A stretch of DNA of 64,000 nucleotides from Aspidapion aeneum (lineage: Eukaryota > Arthropoda > Insecta > Coleoptera > Brentidae), in assembly GCA_963576565.1 (NCBI GenBank), contig OY755046.1, positions 52,803,471 to 52,867,470 of the forward strand, given 5' to 3'. Made by a program: the position numbers and the translations under genes. The notes under the pieces are model-generated. The model ran no database searches. It was not told the origin of the DNA and saw only the letters and a list, made by a program, of their open reading frames with translations. Every line of letters starts with the position of its first letter. Position 1 is the first letter of the stretch. Positions 21,975 to 33,364 of this stretch are shown piece by piece.

Positions 21975-22762
21975 CAGTGGCGGATCCAGGATACCCGAGG
22001 CGGGGGGAAGGGTGGAAAGGCCAAGGAGCCAGCAAAAATAAAAAATAATTTTTTCTTGCGGTTTTTAACAAATTTGGGCAATGAAATTTGCTACAACATG
22101 CAAAAATAAATGGATCCTTTACGGATCTGATACCTTCCTAGCCGATTAGCACACACCAAGTAAACTCCATGCTATATTAACCTTAAAATCAGGTTTTTTG
22201 TAAATATCTTTTAAACGAAGTTTTTTGTTATGACACAAATTTTTGAGAAAAATCTGCTCAACTATAATTCGAAAACGGCATATTAATGCAACTCTCCGTT
22301 CAAAAGTTAGCATTTTTTAAATTTTTTACTGCGCAAAAAACTAGCAAAATTAGTGCCGAACACTATTTTACCTGAAAATTTCATGAAATTCGGTTCAGCG
22401 GTTTAGGAGCTAGCCTGTTACGGAATAAAATATACACACAGACAGACATCACCACGAAATTGCTAGAAATGATCAAAATACACCCAAATAACACATTTGC
22501 GGCGTTATCTCAAAAAAAATTTTTTTGTCGAAAACAATACCTTCTCTAATCATTGCTGCGCGGGCTAGGAAGGTAAAAATGCGGGCAAAAGTTTTTGAGA
22601 AGTCATGTAATTTTTGTGTAAAATTCTTAAAAAATGTAAAATTTTGTGGAATCGTTTAAAAAAAGTTTAATTTGGTAAAAAATTCCGTTTTAAGCATTGA
22701 TTATTTTTTACTGGAAATAAATAATAAAGGTTTTATGTCAATAAAAGATTGATCCGCCACTG
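21975..22762. mobile_element. CAGTGGCGGATC-ended TIR element (hAT-like) carrying family A
   Basis: The ends are CAGTGGCGGATCCAGGA and GATCCGCCACTG, as in 56717-56963. I do not see a clean 8-bp duplication (GGGGCAAC against CAAGCAAG). The interior contains a complete family A repeat at 22131-22575. Confidence 0.6.
22131..22575. repeat. Repeat family A, copy 1
   Basis: It begins TACCTTCCTAGCC and ends GGGCTAGGAAGGTA, an inverted pair. It matches 45221-46109 throughout (CTCCATGCTATATTA, ACACACAGACAGACATC, CCAAATAACACATTT, ATACCTTCTCTAATCATTGC). The motif TTCGGTTCAGCGGTTTAGGA resembles that in the segment at 9480. Non-coding. Confidence 0.8.
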
Positions 22763-23168
22763 CAAGCAAGCAAGAGTTTTCTATCGTTTTTCGCTTCTCT
22801 AAAAGAGATTTATGAGACAAAATAAAAGTCAATCCAATCTTTTACGATCCGAGCAAGTCTAAGTACACTTTGTAGCCAAATATTTTTGGGACTAAAGCTA
22901 TAAAAGCTAATGCTGGAATTTATATAAAAAAGAAAAAAAGGCTGTTATAGTACTCCTCTCACATTTAAAAAGCATTTGCGAGCGGAACATGGCTTATGAT
23001 CGTTTTTATATTTTTTATATTTCAATTTTCCGTTTTTGTTACTGTAATTTTTACGAATGTTTCAAAATGTTTTGTTCGTAAACAAAAGTTCAACAATTTC
23101 TCACTAAATTTCAAGTAAGTCTATAAATGAGTGTTTGCCCGTAGTAATAAAAACGATATTCAATGGAC

Positions 23169-23321
23169 AAGTGGCGTATAAAGTATATTTTTGAGATATT
23201 TTCCACATATTTTATAAATATAAACATAAAATTGCATAAAATACGGCCTCATGGGGTCTCGCTCCCCCCCCCCCGAAATAATCTCGCCCCCCTCCGAAAC
23301 TTTTTTCTATATACGCCACTG
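23169..23321. mobile_element. 153 bp hAT MITE with perfect 8-bp duplication
   Basis: CAATGGAC occurs on both sides (23161-23168 and 23322-23329). The TIRs are AAGTGGCGTATA and TATACGCCACTG, i.e. CAGTGGCGTATA with one change at the left tip. It contains C-rich tracts. An internal stretch resembles the insert at about 54236-54415. Confidence 0.88.
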
Positions 23322-23399
23322 CAATGGACTGTATATAATTTTATTAAACGAAATCGCGAACAAACATAATAATAATTGATACGGAATCACGAAAATTAA

Positions 23400-23980
23400 G
23401 AGTCAATAAGAAAATCGCTGTAATCACATAACTGAAAGTCGAAAACAAGGGTATACTCACCGATGTGCAGCCAGTTTCTTCACGTCTCAGGGGCCCCTGT
23501 CAGGATCTAACGATACCACCACGTAGCTGAAGGGCTGAAGATTCCAGTTCTATGGTTTTTAGTCTACAAACCGAGCACTTTCAAATATAGAAAATTGTAA
23601 TAAATTGGAGAAAGTAATTAATACGCCGTTTTCTCGAGGCGGTCGTGAAGGAATCTCTCTGATTCTTGTTGCGCATGTCCCAAGCGCCGAAAAATATACC
23701 GCGAAATTTAGCGCGAGCTAACATAACTGGCCTCCAAAGCACACAATTTTAGAATATCAGCAGGATAGGTATAGGTATAAGAAAAAAAATGATCGACCGA
23801 TAACAATAAATGAATAAAAAGTAGATAGGTCTCGTAAGTTTATTTATAGATAACGAAAACCCGAAAAAGGTAAAAATAAATAAACAAAAATTTTTAAATA
23901 AAAAAATTACCTATTAAAATAAATAACCCGAGATTAATAGGTAGAAAACTGAATTATTTTTAATTTGGCAAGAGGCACAG
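23400..23980 (-). other. Possible BEL long terminal repeat / untranslated region
   Basis: This lies immediately downstream of the BEL pol stop codon on the minus strand and is GC-richer than the surroundings near 23460-23720. No second LTR copy is in the window, so LTR borders cannot be set. The call is positional only. Confidence 0.35.
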
Positions 23981-24436
23981 TTATACGACTGGCCGCTGGT
24001 AAACGCCGGTAGCCGTTCGTACCGTCGCTACACGCACTTTACCGTCTCCGCCCGGATGCAATTCAAGAAGCCGACCGACAGGCCATTTCAAAGGTTCATA
24101 GATTGGATGTGGTCACTCGATATGATAACCAAATCAGTTAAATTGATGTTTGGGAACGAATCAGCCCACTTGTGTCGCTGTGGTAGCTTATGTAAGTACT
24201 CTAAAGAATACCTTTTCCAAAAATCATTATGTAGTTTTTGGATTAATAGGGTGACAGTAGTAAAAAATAAATATATATTTATTTTTAGATATCTCGTTAG
24301 GTCTAGGGAATGCTAAAAACAAACTTTTTTGTTTAATTTTTTCTCAAATTCATAGTTCTTTTAATTAAATAAATTCATTGAATTAAAACAATTAGCCACG
24401 TGATTCAAAACAGGCGGTCTACCATTCAGCTGCGAG

Positions 24437-24444
24437 TGACGTCA
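24437..24444. promoter_or_regulatory. CRE-like palindrome TGACGTCA, left end of copy 1
   Basis: It stands 140 bp upstream of the plus-strand exon ATG and is conserved in copy 2 (35442-35449), within GCGAGTGACGTCACAAAACA. A perfect CREB/ATF-type site; binding is inferred. Confidence 0.6.
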
Positions 24445-24583
24445 CAAAACAGTAAACGCTTCGAACGAACCTATTTTCTGTGTTATTTTCTTATGGAAGG
24501 TAATGTTTGCTTTGGTTTAAAGTGCGAATTATCTTCTTAAATTAGATTTTATTTTGTGTGTTTGCTTATAAAAAACATTTTCA

Positions 24584-24739
24584 ATGGAAAACGGATTCTC
24601 CAAAGCTGATAGCTCCAACTTGCCAATGCTGAACTCCTTTATGGTGGCAGGCTTCTTTGCCAACAACAGTGATTTTTGTTATGCGGAATTTAGAAACGTT
24701 AAAATGTTGAGAGTATTCGATAAGTTGTTTTGTATATAA
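24584..24739 (+). pseudogene. First-exon remnant of the second transposon gene (MENGFSKADSS...), copy 1
   Basis: ATG at 24584 opens 51 codons: MENGFSKADSSNLPMLNSFM then VAGFFANNSDFCYAEFRNVK. The second copy at 35588 keeps 52 codons with mostly conservative changes, while its surrounding DNA has drifted, so this was once selected coding sequence. The pattern (SKADSS, LNSF, FF, AEFRNVK) reminds me of the N-terminus of multi-copy insect proteins with SWIM zinc-finger and YqaJ-like exonuclease domains; that is memory, not a search. The downstream exons are deleted. Beyond FRNVK the sequence is probably intron or deletion junction. Confidence 0.6.
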
Positions 24740-24904
24740 CTGAAAGTTTTTTTACGATGTTGTTCGCCTACTTTTACTTATTTAAATTTTGAGGTTAAGT
24801 TGTTTTGCTTTTTTTGTTAATATGCCATTACAATAGATTCATTATCTGAAAAAAACAAAAATAAAAATCATGCAATAAACCGAGGGAGGGACAGGTAGGC
24901 AAAA

Positions 24905-25090
24905 AATACTTGAAGTACTGCATAGGTTACACTGCATAGTCCTGCGTAGGTACTGCCTAGTCCTGCCTATGCACTGCCTAGTCTTGCATATACACTGCTC
25001 AGTCCTACATTTAGCGTGCATGTGCACTGCCTAATCCTCCATTTAGAGGTACTCCCTAGTCCTGCCTAATAACTGCCTAGCACCGCCTAA
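24905..25090. repeat. Degenerate tandem repeat, CACTGCCTAGTCCTGCMTA unit
   Basis: About nine imperfect copies of a roughly 20-bp unit (ACTGCCTAGTCCTGCCTATG and variants). Copy 2 of the element has a shorter version at about 35969-36100. It fills the region between the two exon remnants. Confidence 0.8.
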
Positions 25091-25235
25091 AAATTTGTAC
25101 ACCTTTCTGCCTATTATAGTTGTTGACCCCTTGTAATAAACATAACCTTACAAATTTCATCGTCATTTACGAAATAGTTATATATACTAAAGAAAACGTG
25201 AGATAAATTGATAGAAACAATTTAGTTATACTCAC

Positions 25236-25419
25236 ATCAAAGTGATCTTCACAAATGTAAAGTGAAGATGTATTAGGTGAGGCCCTTGAGTCTCTTCGAA
25301 CAAGTTCTAGCCACTTTTTCCATTATTTTACTGCTGTAGGCACATGAATAAATAGTTTTTTTAGGTGATTTTATGCTAGTATTCGAACACTCAGGCACTA
25401 CACACCACTTATAGGACAT
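25236..25419 (-). pseudogene. THAP zinc-finger first exon, copy 1 (frameshifted)
   Basis: ATG at 25419 gives MSYKWCVVPECSNTSIK, the usual THAP opening with the C-x4-C pair close to the start. A frameshift around SPKK and an in-frame TAA then break it. In the next frame LFIHVPTAVK, WKKWLELVRRDSRA and SSLYICEDHFD complete the C2CH module. The exon ends at a GTGAGT donor (25235 downwards), conserved in copy 2. THAP domains bind DNA and are found at the N-terminus of several transposases. This copy cannot make the domain. Confidence 0.82.
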
Positions 25420-25506
25420 TTTTTTACATAAAAAACAGTAAAAACACAGACCAAAAACAAATAAACACTTGAGTGCAGTGTATCTGTCCGCGAGTTTACT
25501 GCGCTG

Positions 25507-25514
25507 TGACGTCA
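25507..25514. promoter_or_regulatory. CRE-like palindrome TGACGTCA, right end of copy 1
   Basis: About 90 bp upstream of the THAP ATG, with a match at 36513-36520 in copy 2. It probably belongs to the THAP gene promoter. Confidence 0.55.
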
Positions 25515-26911
25515 TTGCAACGCCATGCTAGAAATGAGCGTTTTAGCGGCAAATTCAAATCGGAAATAAGAAAACTTGATTTTAAATGTGTTCCATGATA
25601 AAATATACTATTTTAACAATTTTGCATAGCAAATTAGGGATCTATGTATCATTCTAAACTCTTTTCTAAAATTTGTCAAATACCCTATTGCCATCTCGAA
25701 AGCTGATTTAGAGGAACCTCGGACAAATCTGACTCAGGAATTTAAGGGGTTTAAGGGTCAAAAAATGCCCAGGGGTAAGAGGTTGAAGATCGTGTGGGTC
25801 TGAAGAGGCAGTAGATAAAGGGCGACTATTAAGTACAGCTTCTATGCGACAGATTAGGGTGGACATCTCCATGATGGACAACTTCTGGTTGCCGACAACT
25901 CGAACAAATTGAGTTTTAAAACTTTTAACGCCAGCCTCCGCCAGGCCATTGAAATGTGGACTGAGAGGGAGTCTCAGATGCCAGCGAATAGAAAGTCTGG
26001 TTGACGCACTTCTTGCGTAATGAAGTAATTGGTTAGGACACCCTAAAAAATTGCTGCCCTGATCCGACCAGCATACCGGTACGCTTCCACGTCTGGAAAT
26101 GAATCGATGGAATGCACCTACAAACCCTTCGGTGGACAGTTCCAAATGCACGCAATGTGTGGCCGTACAGACAAATACACAGACATACGATTTGAAAGCT
26201 TTACAACTACGGTGACGATGAGGAATCACAAAGAAAGTTCCACAAAAGTCAATAGCTACACGCCAAAAAGGTTTAAGTTGATAGATTCGATGAGCCGGAA
26301 GAGAACTCATTATGGGCGGTCTATAGGGTTTAGGGTTGATTCTAAAACATTGCAAGCACTTGGATATGGTTCTTTGAATTGCCCGTCTGGCAGATAATAT
26401 CTAAAATTGCTGTGAAAGCAGATTATGTAATGTTTTAAACCCAGGATGAAGGTATTGTCGATGAGTGGACTCGATAAGAATAGTAGTTAAACGATGGTTA
26501 CTCGAAAGTAATACCCCGTATTTTGCAGAATAAACTAATAAAGACTAATGATATTATTTTTTTAGATTTTCGATAACGCTGAAAAAAGTATTAGTTTTTG
26601 ACAGTTGGTTTGTTAAAGCAAACGTTACCTATCCATTTTGAGGTTATAAAATCCGTGTTCCTACTTTTACAGTTATTTTATGCATTTTTTTCTTTATTTT
26701 TAAAATATTAATGCCATAAAAGCCGCAACGCACAGGCTTTTTAGGAAGTAATTATACGTCGCGACACTATATAGCTTGTCATTGTTTTAAATTTTCTAAA
26801 AAGCCCTCTGGGGGATAACGCCACTTGGATAACTATTATCCAAGGCTCATAAAGTTTAGAAAGTTGTGTATAAAATTTAATATTTTAACTAGTGAATAAA
26901 AAAAGAATCGC

Positions 26912-27066
26912 AAATAAATTTTTTAAACTGCGCATGAGTCATTCTCTCTTTCGTACTCAGGTCAAATTCTCTATCTTTTACTAACCTCATTCGGTACCGT
27001 ACAGCACGACAGATTAGTGACTGAGAGGGACAAAATTTTAAATGCATAGTTTAAAAAATTTATTAG
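26912..27066. mobile_element. 155 bp MITE candidate
   Basis: The arms AAATAAATTTTTTAAACT and AGTTTAAAAAATTTATTAG are inverted, and TCGC flanks both sides (26908-26911, 27067-27070). It contains GCGCATGAGTCATTCTCTC and ACTGAGAGGGAC. The short flanking match could be chance. Confidence 0.55.
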
Positions 27067-27074
27067 TCGCCCAT

Positions 27075-27865
27075 ATATTTAATTGTTTTTAAAAACTTGG
27101 ATTGGGAAGAAATAGGCAACAAAGTAAACGGACAATACTTGAATCACATAATATTTGCTAATGATATCGCCTTAATAACAGATGAGAAAGAAGAACTGTT
27201 AAAAATGCTGGAAGAACTGGATACAGCAGTTAAAAATATAGGCTTGAGTATGAACTACACTAAAACTAAAATCATAACAAACACAGATGAAGATATCTCG
27301 ATTAGAATAAAACAAAAGAAAATAAAGCAAGTAGAGGAATATATACCTGGGCCACATTATTATTAAACTAAAAAAAGAAAACCAAACAGCTGAATTCAGG
27401 AGACGAGTAAGATTGGCCCGGGCAGCATTCGGTAAATTAAAAAATAAAATATATCATCATCATCAAAACGAAAGTGTATAACCAATGTGTCCCTCCTGTA
27501 CTTACCTATGGATACCAGATACTAGATACCTACAAAATCAACGAAGGTAACAAAAGCCCAAAGAACAATGGAAGGACAAATGTTATATGTAAAGCTAATA
27601 GATAGAAAAAGGAATAAATGGATAAGAACTAAAATAAAAGCAAGATATGTCAGAGAAGAGAGAGAGAACAGAAAGACGATCGATGGAACAAATGTATTGT
27701 TAGCTGGAGTTTTGGGAAATTAAAAGAAGTAAAACACACCCCCACCCCAAATGAGGGGAGAACGATTTGAAGAAGCATGCGGGAACTAAATGGATGAACA
27801 TGGCAACCGACAGGGAAGAGTGGAAGATGGATCGAAAATAGCTAAATAGACAGATAGATAGACAG
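27075..27865 (+). pseudogene. LINE family 2 reverse transcriptase 3' fragment, copy 1
   Basis: The frame at 27097-27366 reads DWEEIGNKVNGQYLNHIIFA then NDIALITDEKEELLKMLEEL; the catalytic FADD/YADD has become FAND, one key aspartate lost. Downstream in other frames come RRRVRLARAAFGKLKNK, a worn TYGYQILDTYKINEGN and a tail ending in a (GATA/GACA)n tract (27845-27866). A second copy is at 46505-47290. Several stops make it inactive. Confidence 0.87.
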
Positions 27866-27869
27866 ATAT

Positions 27870-28930
27870 TTAATCGTAAGACCGAGCTCTCAATCTCATC
27901 GATGAGGTAATCAATGCAATTAAACGGGTTATGAAAAATTTTGATGCCATCAAACAAGTTTTTCTAAATGTCCTATGCAATCGATTGTTTGCAACAATGT
28001 CCATCGGCTCATGGAATCGATGTCTATTGATGGATGGTTCATTCGGTTCGGTTCGGTTCGGCTGTCATCATATTGATCTTAGATTCATTTAAGAACTATG
28101 TGCGGCAATTAACTGACAAAACTTTTTTTTAGCTGAGGAGGTGGCAACATTGCCTGCACTTCGGATATCTAGCTCCCTTTATGTCTATGTAGCCTACCAT
28201 TTAACCCACAGATCTTGCTTTCTAGCGATTTTATCAATTCCCGAAAATGAAAAATGCTATTAAAGGAAAAACATGCAAACATTTCCAGGGCTGCTTTTTT
28301 GGATTTGAGAGAATTCTTAGAATGCATAACTAGGACTGTTCTGCTAGAGCCTGTATAATATTTTACTGTAGTTTTTATTATAATTGCAAAAAGTGTGGTT
28401 ATTTATATGTATTTAGCACCTCATACTCGGGCCTTACTCAAACCACACAAAAAACATTGCGCAAACTGGTGGCAAGTTATTTATTTCAAAAAAACCCTGG
28501 TTCATTTTTCATGGCTGTCCTGAATGGGGCTTTTTTAATAGTAAAATTTCAAATGAAAAATACCTATCCTGTAACACTGAAAAAAAGAATAAATATGTTC
28601 CCGTTTAAAAACACATATTAGTTTACATTGCATTTCAGCATGAAAAAAAATTGTTGTTTTGTGTAAATAGTGATTTAATTCTTAGTCTCTTTTAATTATT
28701 TGTTTAAGTGGTCTTTTGTTTATAAATGTTCCGTTTATATTTAACCAATATATCTTTTATGCTTAAATAGTGGGTTTGCTTAGTAAGTTTGATTATCTTG
28801 TTGCAAGTTTTTTCCTTACATTTTTGGATAGGCAAAGTTTGCACTGATTTTAGTTGACTAGTTAACATTCCTCTAAGATGGGTGGTCGTTGGCTTCACAT
28901 GCAGAAGGTACCAGGTTCGCGTAGTGAACA
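27870..28930. other. No gene recognised
   Basis: Contains a short GGTTC tandem at about 28040-28062. Otherwise I see nothing. Confidence 0.4.
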
Positions 28931-28933
28931 ACG

Positions 28934-29330
28934 ATGCAAAAACAACAACATAAAAGTCTGCCCTGCCGCTCACTCCCTTTCCAGCGTTTGACAGTCGTAA
29001 TCGAAAGCACAAATCTCCTACAGTCAACTCACGACGACCACGATTCTTGCGCTGAAAAGAAAACAAGTCTATCGTCTATGGCCAAGTTTTGCTGGGACGA
29101 TAGCGATGTTAGATACATGCAAGCATGGGTCCACCATGTATACTTGCTGCGTAGTATAAAGATCTCTGCCCTCAACAAAGAGGTGCCAGGCACAATCAAG
29201 TCCACTTAGAGAAAGAAAACTTGCATCCTAAAGGGCACGTGCATCAGTTTGGTATATGATGTACGGCCAAATCAGGGTTTGCGAAAAGGGCGCGTCGTGT
29301 ACACCACTACTACTACTACTATCCAATGCT
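28934..29330. repeat. GC-richer segment ending in (ACT)n, probable retroelement piece
   Basis: Base composition differs sharply from the neighbours, and open frames exist on both strands (28934-29209 plus, 28704-29066 minus). The segment ends in ACTACTACTACTACT near 29307-29322, a simple-repeat tail like that of LINE family 1. Neither frame matches a family I know. Confidence 0.35.
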
Positions 29331-31085
29331 AAAAATTAATAGTGACCAGAAATATCCAAAACTTTGTAGCCTCCTTTTGTTTACAACCACCTAGTATATC
29401 GCAGCCTAACTTCAGCCATAACTACTAAGACGAGGAGGAACCTAAGAGCATAAGATTTCCATTGCCCTGACCTTTCAAAGACGAGATGTAATGCTCCAGC
29501 TTCCAAGATCTATAAGGACTCAGCGACATAGAGATAAATGCGCTAACCAGATTTATAAAGAGCTGTGGCTAGTTTAGTTAAGAACTCAAATTCTATCTTC
29601 CTCATATCAGCAAAGAAAGGAGTAACCTAACTTTCATAAAATCACGTTCATGCAAATGTAGTGTCACAATGATTTGGAAGTTCTATGCTGGATCAGCTGA
29701 TATAAGCGATATGAACTTTACCAATTAATGTGCTGTCGGGGCTGCTACCTTACCTTACCTAACATAAGCTATATGTTACAGGTTTATTGAAAGGAAGCTA
29801 AGGAAATCGGTCGTTTTAAGACAACTTTACTATCGATATTTAAGTAAGTTGAGTATCCTTGATATGCAGCATTATCATTGAGTACATTACGAAGTAATTT
29901 TCTTGGAATGCTCTTTTTGTTTTGGTAGGGTAATAATTTATCTTGAATCTTTTTGTTGTTGGTTTTGCAGTAAAGATAATGTTAGATATTATATTGTCAG
30001 GAATGCAAATTACCAAAACACGGTTTTACAGAGATAAGAAAGCGGTTCCGCCTCCCTCCACATGTGGTTGCCGCCTACCACACAGCAGGTGGTTGATGCG
30101 TGAAAGACTACTGAAAAGTGAGGAGTGGGAGTTGTAATGGTTAAGCGTGGGGATACATCAAGTAGAAAGAGGGTATTCCCTTTATAGAGATTGGCTATGG
30201 AAAAACTGTGTGATAAGAAAATGTTGTCTAAAAAATGTCATTCTATCTTTGTTTTCGTTTAGGTTTTCTTGTTTAGCTCATTAGCTAGAATGTAACGTAA
30301 ACTTTGAGATTATCAGCAACGCCACTAGCTTGGTTCCACCAAGCTTTTCAAAGAGGGGATAATGGATTGCTTCGGTCCAACCTACCGTTTGAGGAGACAA
30401 ATCATTAGTCACATTCTATGCTTTGTTGAACTTAAACTAAAACCTCTTAATTAATTGTCAGTAAAGAAACATAAGATTTTTCTATTTAAATATTATTTTG
30501 CAATTTGTTATTTTGGTAAGGTAAAGTATTTATTTTAATATTTTGGATCTTTTTTGTTTTATAGATCATAAAAAAAGTCTTGTAACAATTTGCAAATTGC
30601 AAAACAGTTTTATTTTGTATTCATTAAAGTTTGTACCGTTTTTCAAACCACAGACCACCCCACACAAGAGATCGACTACGGTACCCTCGTTTAAGGGTTC
30701 GATTTAAAACAAAATCGTGCCCGACAATATCCTCAATGTGGAGTACAGATCTATATAATTTCTTAACGTGACAAGTAATGTTTTAAAATAAGCTAATTTA
30801 ACGCTCCCTACAGATCCATTCAAAACTAATTAGGTTGGTGACACACAAGAGACATAAAGCCTGTTCTAGTTCGGGGCTTTTAGTGCTCTTGTATTGGAAA
30901 ATTAAACCCTCCAATTTGCAATCCATCATTGTCTAGGTCGTGCAAAACAGGCGTGGAGCCATTGTGTAGCTGTATGGTTTAAAAATGCTAAATGAGAAAA
31001 AGCTGGAACTTTAAAATCAGTAATTTTTACCAGGGCTATTAAATGGAGCGGATTTAGGGCCAACAAAATAACGACAGGACTCGAT
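29331..31085. other. No gene recognised
   Basis: Mixed composition, slightly GC-richer at 30020-30140. No TIRs or coding blocks identified. Confidence 0.4.
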
Positions 31086-31089
31086 CCTT

Positions 31090-31545
31090 GAAGAATCAGC
31101 TCACATCTCAAGGCCGTGAAGGTTTTTTTGCTATTATTTCAGAAGAGCACAACAGATTTTCGTATAAATTCAGCGATATATTCTCAGATACCATCCCTAT
31201 ATTGTATCAACCTTTTTTAAGGATAAAAGGTCATTAAAAAGTTCAAATGTTAAAAATCTTAAATTTCCGATTTTGAATTCAAACTTTCCACCATTTGCCA
31301 CGTCAGATTGAGATTATTAAATTGTATTATTGTGTTTAGTTTTTTATGTCCCAATATTTTTCGATTTTTTTACAATAAAATTAATTTAAAATTCAAAATT
31401 ACTGCGTTAATAACTTTAAAACAAGATTTTCCTACAAAAGCAATAATCCTTATTTGCGAAAACCCGACATAAACAAACAAATATTTCCAGATTAGACTAC
31501 CGTGACGTTATTATCAAAAAAAAATCGAGCCTCCGTTTGTGACGT
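31090..31545 (+). repeat. Repeat family C, copy 2 (diverged)
   Basis: Direct homology to 33365-34125: ATATTCTCAGATACCATCCC, CTTTTTTAAGGAT, AAATTTCCGATTTTGAATTC, TACTGCGTTAATAAC, then CCGTGACGTTATTATC. Confidence 0.65.
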
Positions 31546-31870
31546 AGCAGGCGAGCCTTTGATAGTGGTATTGTCAAATCGAGTGGCCAAGACTTGAATG
31601 TTGCGAGCTACCAATTTGTGCAATAATTTTAATGTCTGACCAAATTATTAAACGCTATTAAATTTATTATTTATTACGATCCCAAAAGGGAGTTTGGCAG
31701 TTCTTGGAGTAAGTACTACTATAAGTGCTTTTCTTAATTCCATAAACAATTTAGAAAAATAATATAAATATATATATTTGATTTTCTTGTTAATAAAAAA
31801 ATAAACTTTTGTATTCTAATATTTACACTCTTTAAACTTTTATGTTTTAGAAACTTTTTGTTTGTTTGTT
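31535..31870 (+). repeat. Repeat family D, copy 1
   Basis: Homologous in direct orientation to 63655-64000: GTAGCAGGCGAGC, GAGTGGCCAAG, GCGAGCTACCAATTTGTGCA, GCAGTTCTTGGAGTAAG, ACTACTATAAGTGCTTTTCT. Non-coding as far as I can see. Confidence 0.78.
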
Positions 31871-32299
31871 GTCATGTTAAATAAACAATATATTAAACGT
31901 TGATTAAATAAAGTTATTTAATCAACTGTTTAATTTACTAATTATAACTGTTTAGGTTTGGGATACTATATTGATTAATAACGCCGATTTTAGAGCAACA
32001 AATTGTTTGTATTTGATGCTAGGTAAGCCAAACAAAGATAGCAGCAATTTTTCAAAACAATGGAAACAGTAGTAGTCAAAAGTTTTAAAATTAAAATAAA
32101 TTGACAAAATTTAACAATTCCCAAGTTAAAAAAAAAACCCTAAATGCGAACGGAGTGAGGTATACGGAATCCAACTAAAGATTGCTTTGTAAAGATTTTC
32201 TTGTCTCAGCGAAAATCCTGCTTTGTAGGCACTCATAGCTTGCCGTTGATTCTTTTAAACTCTAATGCTAACGCGCTTCACAGAGAAAGAGATAGCCTG

Positions 32300-32590
32300 T
32301 GTTTTAAACGCTCCAGACAAAGAGACAAAACACCAGCGTAAGCCAGATATACATCAACTTATAAAACCGTTACAAATCAAAATTATTGTGTTTTTTAAAA
32401 ATTGAAAATAGTGTGTTAAATTTGTCTCTAGTTACAAAATATAAATTATTTTGATGCTAGTGACTCAAAGGATAGATTTGCCAAATACAACTTTTATTAA
32501 AATAAAGCGATCCTGAAAGTTTGCCTAAAAACAAGTCGCTGCGTCATCATAAATTTTACTTGTCCTAATCTAGTCTTGCATGCTTGTTGA
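32300..32590 (+). repeat. Repeat family E, copy 2
   Basis: Inverted match to 19865-20130 (CACCAGCGTAAGCCAGA, TTGCCTAAAAACAAGTCGC, CTAGTCTTGCATG). Confidence 0.7.
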
Positions 32591-32639
32591 TATCGAAAAC
32601 AATATTTATTTAAAAATATTTAAAAACTTATAAATGAGA

Positions 32640-32712
32640 ATCCGTTTTGTTACGTCAACATATTGGTAGGTCGTTGCCCATTCGTTTGGATAGCCCTGGT
32701 TCAAGCCCTTTA
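32640..32712 (+). repeat. Family C terminus, copy 3 fragment
   Basis: GTTACGTCAACATATTGGTA followed by GTCGTTGCCCATTCGTTTGG and ATAGCC matches the CRE-bearing end of family C at 34073-34125. Confidence 0.55.
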
Positions 32713-33360
32713 TACAAATAACACAAACAACTTAAAATACACTATTAAAAAAGAAAGCAATCTTATTTAAATAAATACTATAAATAAGAGTCCTAGATAC
32801 CGGTAAAAAAAAAGACAAATGTGACCAAATAAAGCAAAACATCACACCTAATAATTATTGCAATTCTAATAAACTTTAACTGTACACTAGGCTAATGCTT
32901 GGCGTCTGTATTTTGAAATTAACTGAAAGTAATTCTAAATTTTGATTGTGCCTTAGTTTGTGTTACTCACTTAATTCGTAGTTAAATATAACTTTTGCAC
33001 CCACAATTAAAGATCTAATTAACGTGGATAATATAGAGAATGGTTTTGAGCTTGCTTAGAGGCGCGAGTTGGCTTCTAACTTTATTAATCATGCAAAGAG
33101 CTATTCAAGTATAATGATTTAACGATATGACGTGTTTTAAGCAAAATTGATTACGTAATTATTATTGCGGTAGTTGCATAAAATTAAAAAATACGCCATA
33201 GTTCAGCACAGCACAATAAAGCTTTAAATCCAAGTGACATATGACGTATGACGTTTATCTGACATTTTTGTTCGGTGGGTCCGACGATTATCAAAAAATA
33301 AAAAAGAATGTAATAAAATCCAAGGCCAACAAAAAAATACAGGCTACGCCCTGGTCTTAC
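32713..33360. other. No gene recognised
   Basis: AT-rich. CATATGACGTATGACG near 33238 is a small direct repeat. Confidence 0.35.
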
Positions 33361-33364
33361 GGAA

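Larger units (their letters stand above)
24248..25686. mobile_element. ISL2EU-like deleted DNA transposon, copy 1 (1439 bp)
   Basis: It matches 35252-36683 end to end. The right end, on the other strand, reads AGGGTATTTGACA; the left reads AGGGTGACAGTA (three bases lost relative to copy 2). AT stands at 24246-24247 and 25687-25688. Removing the element and one AT rebuilds TGG CAA TTA ATC in the host BEL frame (RWQLIQK), so the borders are supported by coding logic. It contains two inward-facing first exons and no transposase. The family assignment (ISL2EU branch of PIF/Harbinger-like elements: AT duplication, THAP protein plus a second YqaJ-type protein) is inferred from known architecture. 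Confidence 0.8.
23981..26545 (-). pseudogene. BEL/Pao retrotransposon pol, integrase region, split by a DNA transposon
   Basis: Reading leftwards from 26545: a zinc-binding region (STHRQYLHPGFKTLHNLLSQ, then a TGG-to-TAG stop, then ARRAIQRTISKCLQCFR), and the integrase core at 26355-25708 with all three catalytic residues visible: AIDFCGTF (Asp), WSDQGSNF (Asp) and GLAEAGVKSFK (Glu). LNSRPL and LTPGHFL follow, as usual in BEL/Pao. Near 25710 a frameshift leads to LNQLSRWQ. The frame then resumes beyond the insertion at 24245 with LIQKLHNDFWKRYSLEYLHK, a further frameshift, and the C-terminal block GRLLELHPGGDGKVRVATVR, ending at 23981. The element is inactive; protease and reverse transcriptase are absent. 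Confidence 0.9.

Noticed and set aside
24248..25686. P-element origin for the THAP element
   Set aside because: P transposases also start with THAP, but an 8-bp duplication is expected and not seen. The AT flanks and a second inward gene fit ISL2EU better. Not fully excluded.
32690..32712. tRNA-like B box (GGTTCAAGCCC)
   Set aside because: No A box at the right spacing and no cloverleaf arms; the bases belong to a family C end.
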